A stretch of 53,744 nt of DNA from a virus, in the IMG/VR virus record IMGVR_UViG_3300023174_000218, positions 1-53,744 of that record. One strand, written 5' to 3'. The stretch's first letter is position 1; each line of letters opens with the position of its first letter. Below the pieces are notes generated by a model. The model was not told the DNA's origin, did not search any database, and was given only the letters and a program-made list of their open reading frames with translations. The translations under genes and the position numbers were made by a program. Below are positions 7,217 to 14,644 of the stretch, in pieces.

Positions 7217-8758
7217 CTAAACCGAAACTGCTTCTAAGAAAGCCCTAAGTGTTCCTGCCGTAAGTGTTACACCACCCTCAGTATTTATACCTTCTCCATC
7301 AATAATTGCATTTGCTACAGCCATCTTCTGAACTAACATAGAGTGTTGTCGTTCTTCAATTGATCCGTCCATAATAAAGTCTTGGATTACGATTGAGGGC
7401 CAGGTACTGGATGCTCTTCTGATTCGTCCATTACGTTGAAGTGCGAGTCCGGCATTCCACGGAAGGTCGTAGTTAATAAGTAAATTAGCTTGCGGTAAAT
7501 CAACACCATAACCCCCAGCGTCAGAGCTAACCAAAATGCGTACTTCGGGATCCGTCTGGAATTTGATTTTTGATTCTTCTTTTTCTTTAGCATTCATTGC
7601 TCCTGTATACGGGGAGGACTTGTAATTAAGTTCATTACGAATCAAGTCAACCATGTGAACATAACTTGTAAATATAACAACTTTGTTTCCTTCATACTCA
7701 CCAAGAAAGTTATCAACATACTCTTTGAGTGCGGATAGCTTTGGTGTCTGCTTTAGTTTATCAAGCTTGCCCGCCTCTTGCAACTGTCCTGCGTAACCGG
7801 AGGTAGAAGATGACACACGCACTAGTTCATGGTGATCGCATAGCATACGAAGAGCAGTAAGCTTTGACATTACCTTGCCCTTGAGTGCGTCCATCACATC
7901 GTTGGAGTGCTCCCCAGCGTAGTGGCTGAACAGATCAAATGATGAGCCAAAAGATTCCATAGCATCATCTAAATCTTTTAATAGTTCTCTTGCAATCTCT
8001 TTATATAGAACAGCTCCGGCACGATCAAACTCTACTAAAATTGGCTCCGCAAAAATTGTATCGGGTAGGTAGGGTGCAACGTCTGCATCTGTCTGTCTCT
8101 TGCGTACTGTCGTGCCTGCAAGTGTTTTACTAAGGGTAGTTAAATTACGATAACGTTCTACTCCACCAAAACGATTACGTACAATAAAGGTTTGGTCAAA
8201 TAAATCAAAACGACCTAAGACTTTAGAATCTACAAATTGCATAATGCTGTAAAGCTCTTCCGGCTTACCATTCTCAATAGGAGTACCGGTTAGCGCAAAC
8301 TTGACTGGACTAGTTAATTTTTTAACGTGTTTTGATCGTTTTGATCTGAATGATTTAATTGCTGTTGCTTCGTCACAGACGACAAAGCCTCTTGCCAAAG
8401 ACTCAACATACTCCCAATCATTAACAACCTGCTCATAATTGAGGATGACGTAGTCGGCACCTTCTGCTGTGACATACTGTTCTGCTCTTTGAGACGGGGT
8501 TCCATCCACGACCACAGTACTTGAAGACTCACCGGTAAACTTCCTAATCTGATCTGCCCACTGATACTTCAATGAGGATAAACAGATAACTATACCAGGT
8601 TCTGTAATCTTTCCTTCATCTTTTAACTTTTCAATAGCAGCAATAGTTAAAACAGTTTTACCCAGGCCAAGGTCATAGGCCACAAGCATCTTCTTGCGGT
8701 CTACCATAGCCTCTACAGCATCTACCTGATAGGGTAAAAGTGTTCCAGTAAAACTCAT
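7217..8758 (-). CDS. SNF2-type DEAD/H-box helicase
   Basis: A 513-residue superfamily 2 ATPase. Motifs visible in order: L-L-P-Y-Q near 7-11 (Q/motif 0), Walker A D-L-G-L-G-K-T at 29-35, motif II D-E-A-T at 129-132, motif III L-T-G-T-P at 156-160, and motif VI Q-R-N-G-R-I-R-R near 450. The spacing and the L-G-L-G-K-T form are those of SNF2/RapA-like translocases. Such phage enzymes remodel DNA-protein complexes or assist replication fork restart and recombination. Its ATG overlaps the HNH stop (ATGA). Family assignment is firm; the particular role is inferred from its place in the replication cluster. Confidence 0.93.
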   Translation of the reverse strand: MSFTGTLLPYQVDAVEAMVDRKKMLVAYDLGLGKTVLTIAAIEKLKDEGKITEPGIVICLSSLKYQWADQIRKFTGESSSTVVVDGTPSQRAEQYVTAEGADYVILNYEQVVNDWEYVESLARGFVVCDEATAIKSFRSKRSKHVKKLTSPVKFALTGTPIENGKPEELYSIMQFVDSKVLGRFDLFDQTFIVRNRFGGVERYRNLTTLSKTLAGTTVRKRQTDADVAPYLPDTIFAEPILVEFDRAGAVLYKEIARELLKDLDDAMESFGSSFDLFSHYAGEHSNDVMDALKGKVMSKLTALRMLCDHHELVRVSSSTSGYAGQLQEAGKLDKLKQTPKLSALKEYVDNFLGEYEGNKVVIFTSYVHMVDLIRNELNYKSSPYTGAMNAKEKEESKIKFQTDPEVRILVSSDAGGYGVDLPQANLLINYDLPWNAGLALQRNGRIRRASSTWPSIVIQDFIMDGSIEERQHSMLVQKMAVANAIIDGEGINTEGGVTLTAGTLRAFLEAVSV

Positions 8759-9222
8759 GCAGATACCTCTTCAGTTAAAGTATTAGATAATCTTTTTACA
8801 GAGTTGCAAACCTTACAAGTGATAGAAATATCTTCGCCAGCATGGCGAGTACGTCGGTTACTTATGTGAGTTAAAGATTCAGCGCCAAATAGGGGGTGCC
8901 CATTTACACAAAATGTTGGGTCTAAGTTTAGTTTTCTTTTCTGAGTATTTTCTGCAATGGTTGCCTGTCTAAGGTGATCAGGATTACAACAGTTTCTTAC
9001 CATACAAAGGTGGTCTACAACTAGTCCGTCTACAATCTTTTCTTTTAATACAGACATAGTTAGGCGATGTACTAAATAGAGTGTGCCCTTAATATTAAAA
9101 CGACCATATCCGTCGTCAATTTTTCCAGTCCAAAGCCAACATGAATCAGTCTTGTTTACTTTATCCCAAAAATGTTCTGGTAATTCCTCAATAGAGTTAT
9201 AGTCTAAAGATGGTTTAGCCAT
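8755..9222 (-). CDS. HNH endonuclease (HNH_3-type, probably a homing enzyme)
   Basis: A 155-residue product from the ATG at 9222, about ten bases after a GGGG ribosome site; an ATG at 9231 is also possible. It has W-x-W near the start, then H-R-L-T-M, and the nuclease core V-V-D-H-L-C with R-N-C-C-N-P-D-H-L. This is the H...N...H metal finger seen in free-standing phage homing endonucleases. A C-terminal block with C-V-N-G-H and I-T-C-K-V-C may bind a second zinc. It sits between the small zinc protein and the helicase. Many such genes are selfish mobile elements rather than part of phage replication. Confidence 0.88.
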   Translation of the reverse strand: MAKPSLDYNSIEELPEHFWDKVNKTDSCWLWTGKIDDGYGRFNIKGTLYLVHRLTMSVLKEKIVDGLVVDHLCMVRNCCNPDHLRQATIAENTQKRKLNLDPTFCVNGHPLFGAESLTHISNRRTRHAGEDISITCKVCNSVKRLSNTLTEEVSA

Positions 9223-9373
9223 GTTGTACATTCCCCGTCTCTGTAGATGTTACTTTACGACTCATACACCTATTGCAATAGATGTAAGTGCTACCTGTAA
9301 ATGGACAACTAATACCTTCTCCGTAGGTATGGCCAGACCTATTACAACGCCACTGTTTAAATGCTTTAATCAT
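9215..9373 (-). CDS. Small zinc-binding protein, 52 aa
   Basis: A small gene coupled to the primase: its ATG overlaps the primase stop (ATGA). The product begins M-I-K-A-F-K-Q-W-R-C. Its cysteines are at 10 and 23 and in the pair Y-C-N-R-C (34, 37), a spacing that could hold one zinc ion in a ribbon fold. The end is basic and polar. Its stop overlaps the start of the HNH gene (ATGGCTAA), so primase, this protein and the nuclease would be translated in series. Tiny zinc ribbons are common near phage replication genes; the role is unknown. Confidence 0.65.
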   Translation of the reverse strand: MIKAFKQWRCNRSGHTYGEGISCPFTGSTYIYCNRCMSRKVTSTETGNVQHG

Positions 9374-10338
9374 AAAAATGCCATCTCCCCAAAGACAGAA
9401 TGTTTTGCCTTCTCTATACCCATTATAACTTGTTCTGCAGGCATATCGCCAATATCTTTATAATCTCCGTCGTACTTAAAAAAGAAACATTCAAGCCCCT
9501 CTTTCTTTGTACGAGCAAGCATGTCACGGGAAGCTTTCTCACCAGCAGGATCCATCTTTGGATTATCAAATGCAATAATGAGTTTATCTGCACGACGCAT
9601 TAGATCTACTTGATCCTGGCTGATAGATGCACCAAAAGTTGAGACACCACCTTCAATTTCCAATGACGATAGTTTTACTACGTCTAAAGGAGACTCAACT
9701 ATGATCATAGTGCCACTGCTCCAGACATCTAAACCAAATAAAGTTTTAGACTTTTGCACACCGGTAGGGCGATTACGAAAGTATCGGTTTACTTGACCCT
9801 TCTCTTGCCAACCCATAAGCTTATTGTTTTGTGGGTTACGAATAGGTGTGATCCAACCCTGTTGCTTAGTGTCCCACTTAACCGTATGCTTTGCACAAGC
9901 CTCTGCGGTTAGGTTTCTTGCATCTAATGCCCACTGTGGTGGCACATCAAATACAGCAAGTCTAGCTTCACTCATTTCAATTAAAGGTTGTACCGGAATG
10001 TAAGTGTTCTTAGCTTCTTCTAATTGTTTTGCTATGAGTTCAAAGTTAACCTCAATATTTTGACGTAACCAATCCTTGGCTGCTTCAAAATCAAGACGAC
10101 CCCACTGAGTTTCAAACTCGTTAATCTCTGCAACGAGAGTGAGCAGAGTGCCCCGGTATCCACACGAGAAGCAATGATGGACACCGGTCTCTACATTCAT
10201 TGACCATGAAGGACGAGAGTCTGGACGACCAGTACGCTCTAAGTGCATAGGACATAGACCAAGCAGTTCATCCCTGCGTTGATCGGTATCAATACCTAGC
10301 CTTAGTAGTACAGACTCTACATCGCCCTCACGATACAT
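9370..10338 (-). CDS. DnaG-type DNA primase
   Basis: A 322-residue primase. The zinc-binding domain has C29, H32, C56 and C59 (C-P-M-H ... C-F-S-C-G), the CHC2 layout that recognises template DNA. The TOPRIM domain starts near residue 210 with M-I-I-V-E-S-P-L-D-V (catalytic E215) and continues with L-I-I-A-F-D-N-P near 253-260, where the usual second Asp of DxD is not evident. The protein lacks the C-terminal helicase-interaction domain of bacterial DnaG, so any contact with the phage DnaB-like helicase must differ. It makes RNA primers for lagging-strand synthesis. It is followed with overlap by a small zinc protein. Confidence 0.92.
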   Translation of the reverse strand: MYREGDVESVLLRLGIDTDQRRDELLGLCPMHLERTGRPDSRPSWSMNVETGVHHCFSCGYRGTLLTLVAEINEFETQWGRLDFEAAKDWLRQNIEVNFELIAKQLEEAKNTYIPVQPLIEMSEARLAVFDVPPQWALDARNLTAEACAKHTVKWDTKQQGWITPIRNPQNNKLMGWQEKGQVNRYFRNRPTGVQKSKTLFGLDVWSSGTMIIVESPLDVVKLSSLEIEGGVSTFGASISQDQVDLMRRADKLIIAFDNPKMDPAGEKASRDMLARTKKEGLECFFFKYDGDYKDIGDMPAEQVIMGIEKAKHSVFGEMAFL

Positions 10339-10339
10339 G

Positions 10340-10558
10340 TTAGTCCTCTTCTGTATATTCTTCTTTAGGTCGATCAGCCATCATTATATAATCTTCTGGC
10401 ATGTCTGGCAAAGTTGGTGCGGTAGCTTTAGTACCACACTCTGCACATTCCATATCTAAGAAGTACATTGAAACTTCATAGTCTTGAAACATGGCTTTAA
10501 TATTCCAAAGCATTGAGCCACAAGGACAAACGTGAGTTGGTTCCCCACGCACGTCCAT
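10340..10558 (-). CDS. Small zinc-ribbon protein, 72 aa
   Basis: A 72-residue protein with two knuckles, V-C-P-C-G near residue 10 and M-E-C-A-E-C-G-T near 36-43, which together would form a zinc ribbon. The C-terminal 20 residues are acidic (K-E-E-Y-T-E-E-D). It lies one base before the primase start and after the WhiB gene. The family resembles phage-encoded ribbon proteins with no assigned function. The ATG at 10558 lacks a clear ribosome site, so the start is less certain than the frame. Confidence 0.62.
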   Translation of the reverse strand: MDVRGEPTHVCPCGSMLWNIKAMFQDYEVSMYFLDMECAECGTKATAPTLPDMPEDYIMMADRPKEEYTEED

Positions 10559-10578
10559 TGCATTTGTGTAATCTGGTT

Positions 10579-10830
10579 TTAAATCACTGATGTCTTTAAT
10601 AATCTTTTCCTTTCATGCGGTGTTGTTCCTGCCCAAATGCCCTCTAGATTTGGGATCTGTATTGCGTATTCAAAACACTCTTTTTTCATCCAGCAATCTC
10701 CACAAATTTTTTTAGCAACTTTTACTGCCGTATGATTTGTGTACTTCTCTGGAAAAAAAAGTTCTGGGTCTTCACCAGCACAAAGCTGAGTTCCGTTAAA
10801 AGGGTTTGATTGGAGTGCCAAAGGATCCAT
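10579..10830 (-). CDS. WhiB-family iron-sulfur regulator, canonical
   Basis: An 83-residue WhiB-like protein from the ATG at 10830; the frame is open further upstream but that part only overlaps the helicase gene. It has C17, C43-x2-C46 and C52, the four cysteines that ligate a 4Fe-4S cluster, followed by G-I-W-A-G at 64-68 and the basic H-E-R-K-R. This is textbook WhiB spacing, unlike the variant at 793-1125. Phage WhiB proteins can compete with or repress host WhiB regulators. The gene overlaps the 3' end of the helicase gene and is probably expressed early with it. Two WhiB genes in one phage segment strongly suggest an actinobacterial host. Confidence 0.9.
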   Translation of the reverse strand: MDPLALQSNPFNGTQLCAGEDPELFFPEKYTNHTAVKVAKKICGDCWMKKECFEYAIQIPNLEGIWAGTTPHERKRLLKTSVI

Positions 10831-12040
10831 ATTCTTCAAACCGCCCTTCTTCCCAGTCCCATAAAAGATCGCTAGTTGCTGGACCAGAGTTACGGCTTGC
10901 AACAATACGAAGTTCACGAGATGAATCATCTTCTTCATCTTGACGTTGCAAACCAAGAATCACATCAGAGTCTTGGAAAAACGAGGATGAATAACCAATC
11001 GCATCTGCAGATACCTGTCGCTTCTTCATCTTCCAAAGAAGAACTTGGGTGGACACCACAATTGGAATATTAGCTTTTTGTGCTAAACGTTTTAAGTTAC
11101 GAGTAATACTTGTCAAAGCTTGTGGAGTATTAGATTCTCCACTTGCCTCATCAACCATAAGATATACACCGTCAACAAAAACAATGTCTGGTTTAATTTT
11201 TTCAATCTTTGCAGCCAATCCAGTAACTGTCATTGCAGAAGTACTATCTGTAAGATAAAACTTTTGCATAGTTTCCATACGCTCTAAAGAAGCTTTATAT
11301 CTACGTTCTTCTTCTAAATTTAAATTTCCTCTTACTAGACGAGAGTGTGCAATCTTGGCACGCATAGCATCGTGACGATGTTGCTGTTCGATGTTGCTCA
11401 TCTCAAAAGATTGAAACATTGGGACATGTCCGTCTTCATGAACGTTAACTGCAATCTGCATTGCAAGCACAGACTTACCTGTTTTAGGCGGAGCAATGAT
11501 TGTAATAAGCTGACCATTTTGCAAACCAGCAGTTGCCTCATCAATAGTTCTAAATCCTGTGCGATAGCCAAGTAGGGCGCCATCACGAGTTTTAATATCT
11601 AAATATTCTTGATAACGTTTATCAGGATCTTTAGTCAAATCTAAATCGCTAGATTGAGAAACACCTTCATCATAAATAGTTGCAATTCCAGAACTCATCT
11701 CTGCAATAGCACCATCGTGGTTACCGGAAGCAATAAGCTCTGCAGCAGATTGAACTACTTCAATAGCTTTTTGACGTCTTCTATATTCAACTAATTGATC
11801 TACTAAATAGTCTAAGGAATCTTCTACAGCAAGCAAACGGTATGTAGGGAAGTTATCCTTAACAGTTACTGCGCTAGGGATCTCTTGGTAACGAGTCCAG
11901 TGAGTTCGGATAAATTTCCATACAGCACGGTTTTCATCAACAAAGAACCAACTATCGTCTACACCTTTTTCTAAGGCAGGGATAATTTCTCGAGTTCTTA
12001 CAACCCGAGATATTAATCTCTCTTCATTATCTGCTGCCAC
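10796..12040 (-). CDS. dnaB: Replicative DNA helicase, DnaB-like
   Basis: A 414-residue helicase starting at a GTG at 12040 within the end of the preceding gene. The N-terminal 120 residues are helical and match the DnaB N-domain. The RecA-like C-domain has Walker A A-P-P-K-T-G-K-S at 183-190, a Walker B strand P-D-I-V-F-V-D-G near 280, and S-F-E-M-S after the first strand, as in DnaB (H4 region). It would unwind DNA ahead of the polymerase as a hexamer, loaded by the DnaC-like ATPase encoded at 12742-13419. The helicase-loader-initiator clustering supports this function. Confidence 0.92.
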   Translation of the reverse strand: MAADNEERLISRVVRTREIIPALEKGVDDSWFFVDENRAVWKFIRTHWTRYQEIPSAVTVKDNFPTYRLLAVEDSLDYLVDQLVEYRRRQKAIEVVQSAAELIASGNHDGAIAEMSSGIATIYDEGVSQSSDLDLTKDPDKRYQEYLDIKTRDGALLGYRTGFRTIDEATAGLQNGQLITIIAPPKTGKSVLAMQIAVNVHEDGHVPMFQSFEMSNIEQQHRHDAMRAKIAHSRLVRGNLNLEEERRYKASLERMETMQKFYLTDSTSAMTVTGLAAKIEKIKPDIVFVDGVYLMVDEASGESNTPQALTSITRNLKRLAQKANIPIVVSTQVLLWKMKKRQVSADAIGYSSSFFQDSDVILGLQRQDEEDDSSRELRIVASRNSGPATSDLLWDWEEGRFEEYGSFGTPIKPF

Positions 12041-12443
12041 CGGCTGCCCCCATATCTAAATACCAATGCCCATAACGTAGCCCACGTTCGGGTATATCAA
12101 TAACATGCTTTAGCTCTGGTCTATATGGTAACTCTGCAACAAGATCCGCAGGTACCCTATAAGCTTTTGAATAATTAAAAGGATTAGTTCCAAGATTATC
12201 TAGATCTTCAAGAACCTCATCCATTTCTTTTTGAGTAAATCCGTACCCTACTAATTCTAATGTGTATGAGTAGGTTTCTGCAAATCGCCAAAATAAAGAA
12301 AGCGACTGTCTATTGTACGTAGTTTCTTCACCACTAACCGCCACACCAAATACCTTTTTAAAAGTGGGCCTGCGATCAAGAATGCAGTCCAAAGTAACCA
12401 CAACCCGCATAGGAGTTTCATTTGATATATCGCCCCCTTTCAC
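12027..12443 (-). CDS. Hypothetical protein between loader and helicase
   Basis: A 138-residue protein that I do not recognise. The longest frame opens at a GTG at 12443, two bases after the upstream stop; an ATG at 12410 (M-R-V-V-V-T-L-D) is a possible alternative start. It begins with alternating hydrophobic residues typical of a beta strand, followed by helical segments (Q-K-E-M-D-E-V-L-E-D-L) and a C-terminus rich in aromatic residues (Y-G-H-W-Y-L). No metal or nucleotide motif is evident. Its position inside the replisome operon suggests a replication accessory, but that is inference. Confidence 0.6.
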   Translation of the reverse strand: MKGGDISNETPMRVVVTLDCILDRRPTFKKVFGVAVSGEETTYNRQSLSLFWRFAETYSYTLELVGYGFTQKEMDEVLEDLDNLGTNPFNYSKAYRVPADLVAELPYRPELKHVIDIPERGLRYGHWYLDMGAAGGSR

Positions 12444-12445
12444 AG

Positions 12446-12745
12446 TTACAGTACTTCGATCTTGCCGTATTTCAATAGAAAGTTTCTAAACATAATTGGA
12501 TCTAAACTTGCCATCTCTGCTGCTAATGGGGGAGCCTTAGTAGATATTTCTACTGGATATACTCCAAAATTATTTTTCATACGTTCTGAAACATATCGAG
12601 TGTGCTTGCACATGCTGCGAGTGTTAAAGCCTTCGCAATTACAACGCAACTTTTTGTTATCTATATTAATCCAAACTTCATGAGGTCCAGAGTCAGACAA
12701 AAATAACTGCGTAACTTGCCATGTACTCATAGTAGTTTCCTTCAT
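12446..12745 (-). CDS. SWIM-type zinc finger protein, about 99 aa
   Basis: The start is placed at the ATG at 12745, which forms an ATGA overlap with the loader stop; an ATG at 12730 with a GAAGGA ribosome site is equally plausible. The protein has R-C-N-C, eight residues, then C-K-H (C-x-C-x8-C-x-H), the SWIM zinc-finger signature, preceded by W-I-N-I-D as a strand. SWIM domains bind DNA or protein and occur with SNF2 helicases, MULE transposases and recombination factors. A SNF2-type helicase is encoded 4 kb downstream. The remaining sequence is helical with no other motif. Confidence 0.68.
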   Translation of the reverse strand: MKETTMSTWQVTQLFLSDSGPHEVWINIDNKKLRCNCEGFNTRSMCKHTRYVSERMKNNFGVYPVEISTKAPPLAAEMASLDPIMFRNFLLKYGKIEVL

Positions 12746-13419
12746 GCTCGTCTGTCCCCCTGTGGCGCTTCTACTTCGATTGGTATAAATGCTTCCATAG
12801 CAAAGCTTCCCATAGGTGAACCATAAACACTTCCCCAATTTTCAAGAGGAACGTTTGTAGTTACAATCGTTGGAAGCCCTGCGTTAAATCTTGAACGTAG
12901 TAACGCATCAAATGTATTCTCTGCCCAACCTGATGCAGTTCTATATTCCTTACCGATATCATCTAGAACAAAAACTCTTACATTATTCATTCTATCCGAG
13001 TCACCATATATGCCGTCAAGTAGGTTTTGAGTAACATCATCTTCATCTGAAAACTGAGATTTCTGTAACCGCAAAAGCTTTGGATAGTCCATAAACCCGC
13101 CTATGCGGTTTGGGAGTCTTCCGGGAGTACCTAAGACGTCCCCTGAGATACCCCTAATAAGGCTCTGGAGGGCCGTAGAGGCCATAGTAGTCTTTCCGTG
13201 ACCAGGATTACCCACCAGCATAATTCCAAGCCCGCAGGAAGGCATTCCGGCCTTTTGGATAATCTCACCATTTACCACTCTAGCCACCCATTTCTTAACT
13301 GCATCAAGAGCGGGTGTGGAATCTAAATCCGAGAATTCTTTGCCAATGGTTTTCATTGGAAGGCCAGCCTGTACGATTTGTTTCCGGATGCTTGGGGCTT
13401 CTTTAGATAGATCGTACAT
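12742..13419 (-). CDS. DnaC/IstB-like helicase loader ATPase
   Basis: A 225-residue AAA+ ATPase. Walker A G-N-P-G-H-G-K-T lies at 70-77 and Walker B near 150 as V-F-V-L-D-D-I-G. Further on, the strand T-I-V-T-T-N-V-P provides the sensor 1 Asn, as in DnaC and IstB. The N-terminal 60 residues would contact the helicase. The enzyme loads the replicative helicase onto single-stranded DNA at the origin. It lies between the initiator (TAATG overlap) and the DnaB-like helicase genes, the classic initiator-loader-helicase order in phages. The DnaC-like assignment is good; the exact partner is inferred. Confidence 0.88.
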   Translation of the reverse strand: MYDLSKEAPSIRKQIVQAGLPMKTIGKEFSDLDSTPALDAVKKWVARVVNGEIIQKAGMPSCGLGIMLVGNPGHGKTTMASTALQSLIRGISGDVLGTPGRLPNRIGGFMDYPKLLRLQKSQFSDEDDVTQNLLDGIYGDSDRMNNVRVFVLDDIGKEYRTASGWAENTFDALLRSRFNAGLPTIVTTNVPLENWGSVYGSPMGSFAMEAFIPIEVEAPQGDRRA

Positions 13420-14336
13420 TATTCTCCCTCTAGTAGTCGCATCATTTTTTCTTGATGAGCTTTAAATTTATCTGTTGAATAAACTGGTTGCTCTGGTTTC
13501 TTAACAATTCTTTGGATTGTTGGGTAGTACGCAAAGAACCTCTGCCACAACGGCTTACCAAGCCCAGCTTCATGCAGGTTGCGAGGATCTGCAAAGAACA
13601 TACGCATGGCTTTTAAAATCTCGTAGCGTTGAGTACCTTCGCTAAGTTCTTTGTTGATCCAAGTAGATAGATACTTGCCGTTTACCTGGTGCGATGTATT
13701 TGGAGCAGATTTCTCAACTAGGTCATAGAATTCTGCAATCAAATCTGTGGTAGACCAAAGCTCCTCGGGAGTATTAATACGGTTACGGCTACTGCGTTGA
13801 GCCTTAACTGGTTTTTTGTACTTGGCATTAAGACGAGCCTGACGGTCATCAACTTTACCTATAATGCCAGCAATAGTTTCTTCTTCGCCACGCTTTGCTT
13901 TAGGGGTTTCTTCTTCCCCATCAAGATTCCAACTCATCTCATTCTCCTTAAGGGGCGCTTGCGCCCCCATAGTTAATAATCCGTTAGGATTATTAACTAT
14001 GTTTGTACTAGTAGATATATCACTAGTACTAGTAGTTATATAGTTGTCTATGTATAGGTGCCCTGAAAACGAGGGCACGGTAGAAAGCAGCTTTTTAGCC
14101 TCGTCTGTAAATTTTAGACGGGCAATCCACTGCCCGTTATTCTGTAAACGGACAGACTTAATGTATCTAAGATCCTTAAGTTCATTGATGGCAGCCTGAA
14201 GTACATCTCGACCTTCCGAGAATTCTTCACTCTTTTTTAAATCGTCAGCAGAAAACACCCGACCCTTTTCAGCAAAGTAATAAAAAAGTGATCTGGCCCG
14301 TAAAGATAATTTTGGGTTAACAATTGGTTTTAGCAT
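13419..14336 (-). CDS. Replication initiator with winged-helix N-terminus
   Basis: A 305-residue protein with a GGAGGG ribosome site. Residues 1-90 look like a winged helix (L-S-L-R-A-R-S-L-F-Y-Y-F, then a helix-turn-helix, then G-Q-W-I-A-R-L-K-F). Residues 95-140 are a Ser/Thr/Asn-rich linker. The C-terminal part is helical (L-I-A-E-F-Y-D-L-V, R-M-F-F-A-D-P, W-Q-R-F-F-A-Y-Y-P), as in phage replisome organisers. The linker-coding DNA carries hairpins and repeats that look like an origin, as in lambda O. It begins the replication operon, just upstream of the loader and helicase. Function is inferred from architecture and position. Confidence 0.72.
   Translation of the reverse strand: MLKPIVNPKLSLRARSLFYYFAEKGRVFSADDLKKSEEFSEGRDVLQAAINELKDLRYIKSVRLQNNGQWIARLKFTDEAKKLLSTVPSFSGHLYIDNYITTSTSDISTSTNIVNNPNGLLTMGAQAPLKENEMSWNLDGEEETPKAKRGEEETIAGIIGKVDDRQARLNAKYKKPVKAQRSSRNRINTPEELWSTTDLIAEFYDLVEKSAPNTSHQVNGKYLSTWINKELSEGTQRYEILKAMRMFFADPRNLHEAGLGKPLWQRFFAYYPTIQRIVKKPEQPVYSTDKFKAHQEKMMRLLEGE
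13952..14058. other. Candidate replication origin inside the initiator gene
   Basis: Three elements sit within about 100 bp of linker-coding sequence. First, GGGGCGC-TT-GCGCCCC (13952-13967) is a perfect GC-rich inverted repeat. Second, 13968-13982 and 13987-14001 form a perfect 15-bp inverted repeat around a 4-base loop (GTTA). Third, the 10-mer GTACTAGTAG occurs at 14005-14014 and 14026-14035, exactly 21 bp apart (two helical turns), with a further ACTAGTA at 14022-14028. The surrounding bases to 14058 are strongly AT-rich. Repeats plus an AT-rich unwinding region inside the initiator gene mirror the lambda O/ori arrangement. No functional evidence is available from sequence alone. Confidence 0.5.
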
Positions 14337-14359
14337 ATAACCCTCCCTCTATATCTATC

Positions 14360-14635
14360 TTACAGTCTATCCACCCTGTTTGGCAAACCGCGGGTTTGAC
14401 GTGGAGAGATCCCTGCTAGTACTTGTTCTGTAGCAAGCGATAGGGTAAGGCCTACAAACGTAGTTGCTAATGTATAAACTACTAGATATAATAATCGTGT
14501 ATTTAAATTAAGGCATGCAAGTAAACTAAGAACCAACGCTAATAGTCCTCGCCACTTTCCTAACGGTTTGATTAAACTTTCTACAGCTGTTAGAATACAT
14601 GCTGTAGCCAGTCCTGCGATAATTACTATGCCCAT
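14360..14635 (-). CDS. Small membrane protein, possible holin
   Basis: A 91-residue hydrophobic protein. Residues 1-22 (M-G-I-V-I-I-A-G-L-A-T-A-C-I-L), about 28-44 and about 47-70 look like three membrane-spanning helices. The C-terminus carries charged residues (S-P-R-Q-T-R-G-L-P-N-R). Size, three helices and a charged tail fit class I holins, which form the membrane lesions for lysis. The position at the boundary between tail fibre and replication genes is plausible for lysis, but no endolysin gene is adjacent, and small phage membrane proteins have many other roles. Confidence 0.5.
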   Translation of the reverse strand: MGIVIIAGLATACILTAVESLIKPLGKWRGLLALVLSLLACLNLNTRLLYLVVYTLATTFVGLTLSLATEQVLAGISPRQTRGLPNRVDRL

Positions 14636-14644
14636 AGATACATT

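Noticed and set aside
8838-8856. Short inverted repeat TCGCCA/TGGCGA inside the HNH gene
   Set aside because: A 6-bp stem within coding sequence with no T-run; likely chance.
10831-10956. Longer N-terminus of the second WhiB gene
   Set aside because: The extension overlaps the helicase gene and lacks WhiB-like sequence; the ATG at 10830 gives a normal family length.
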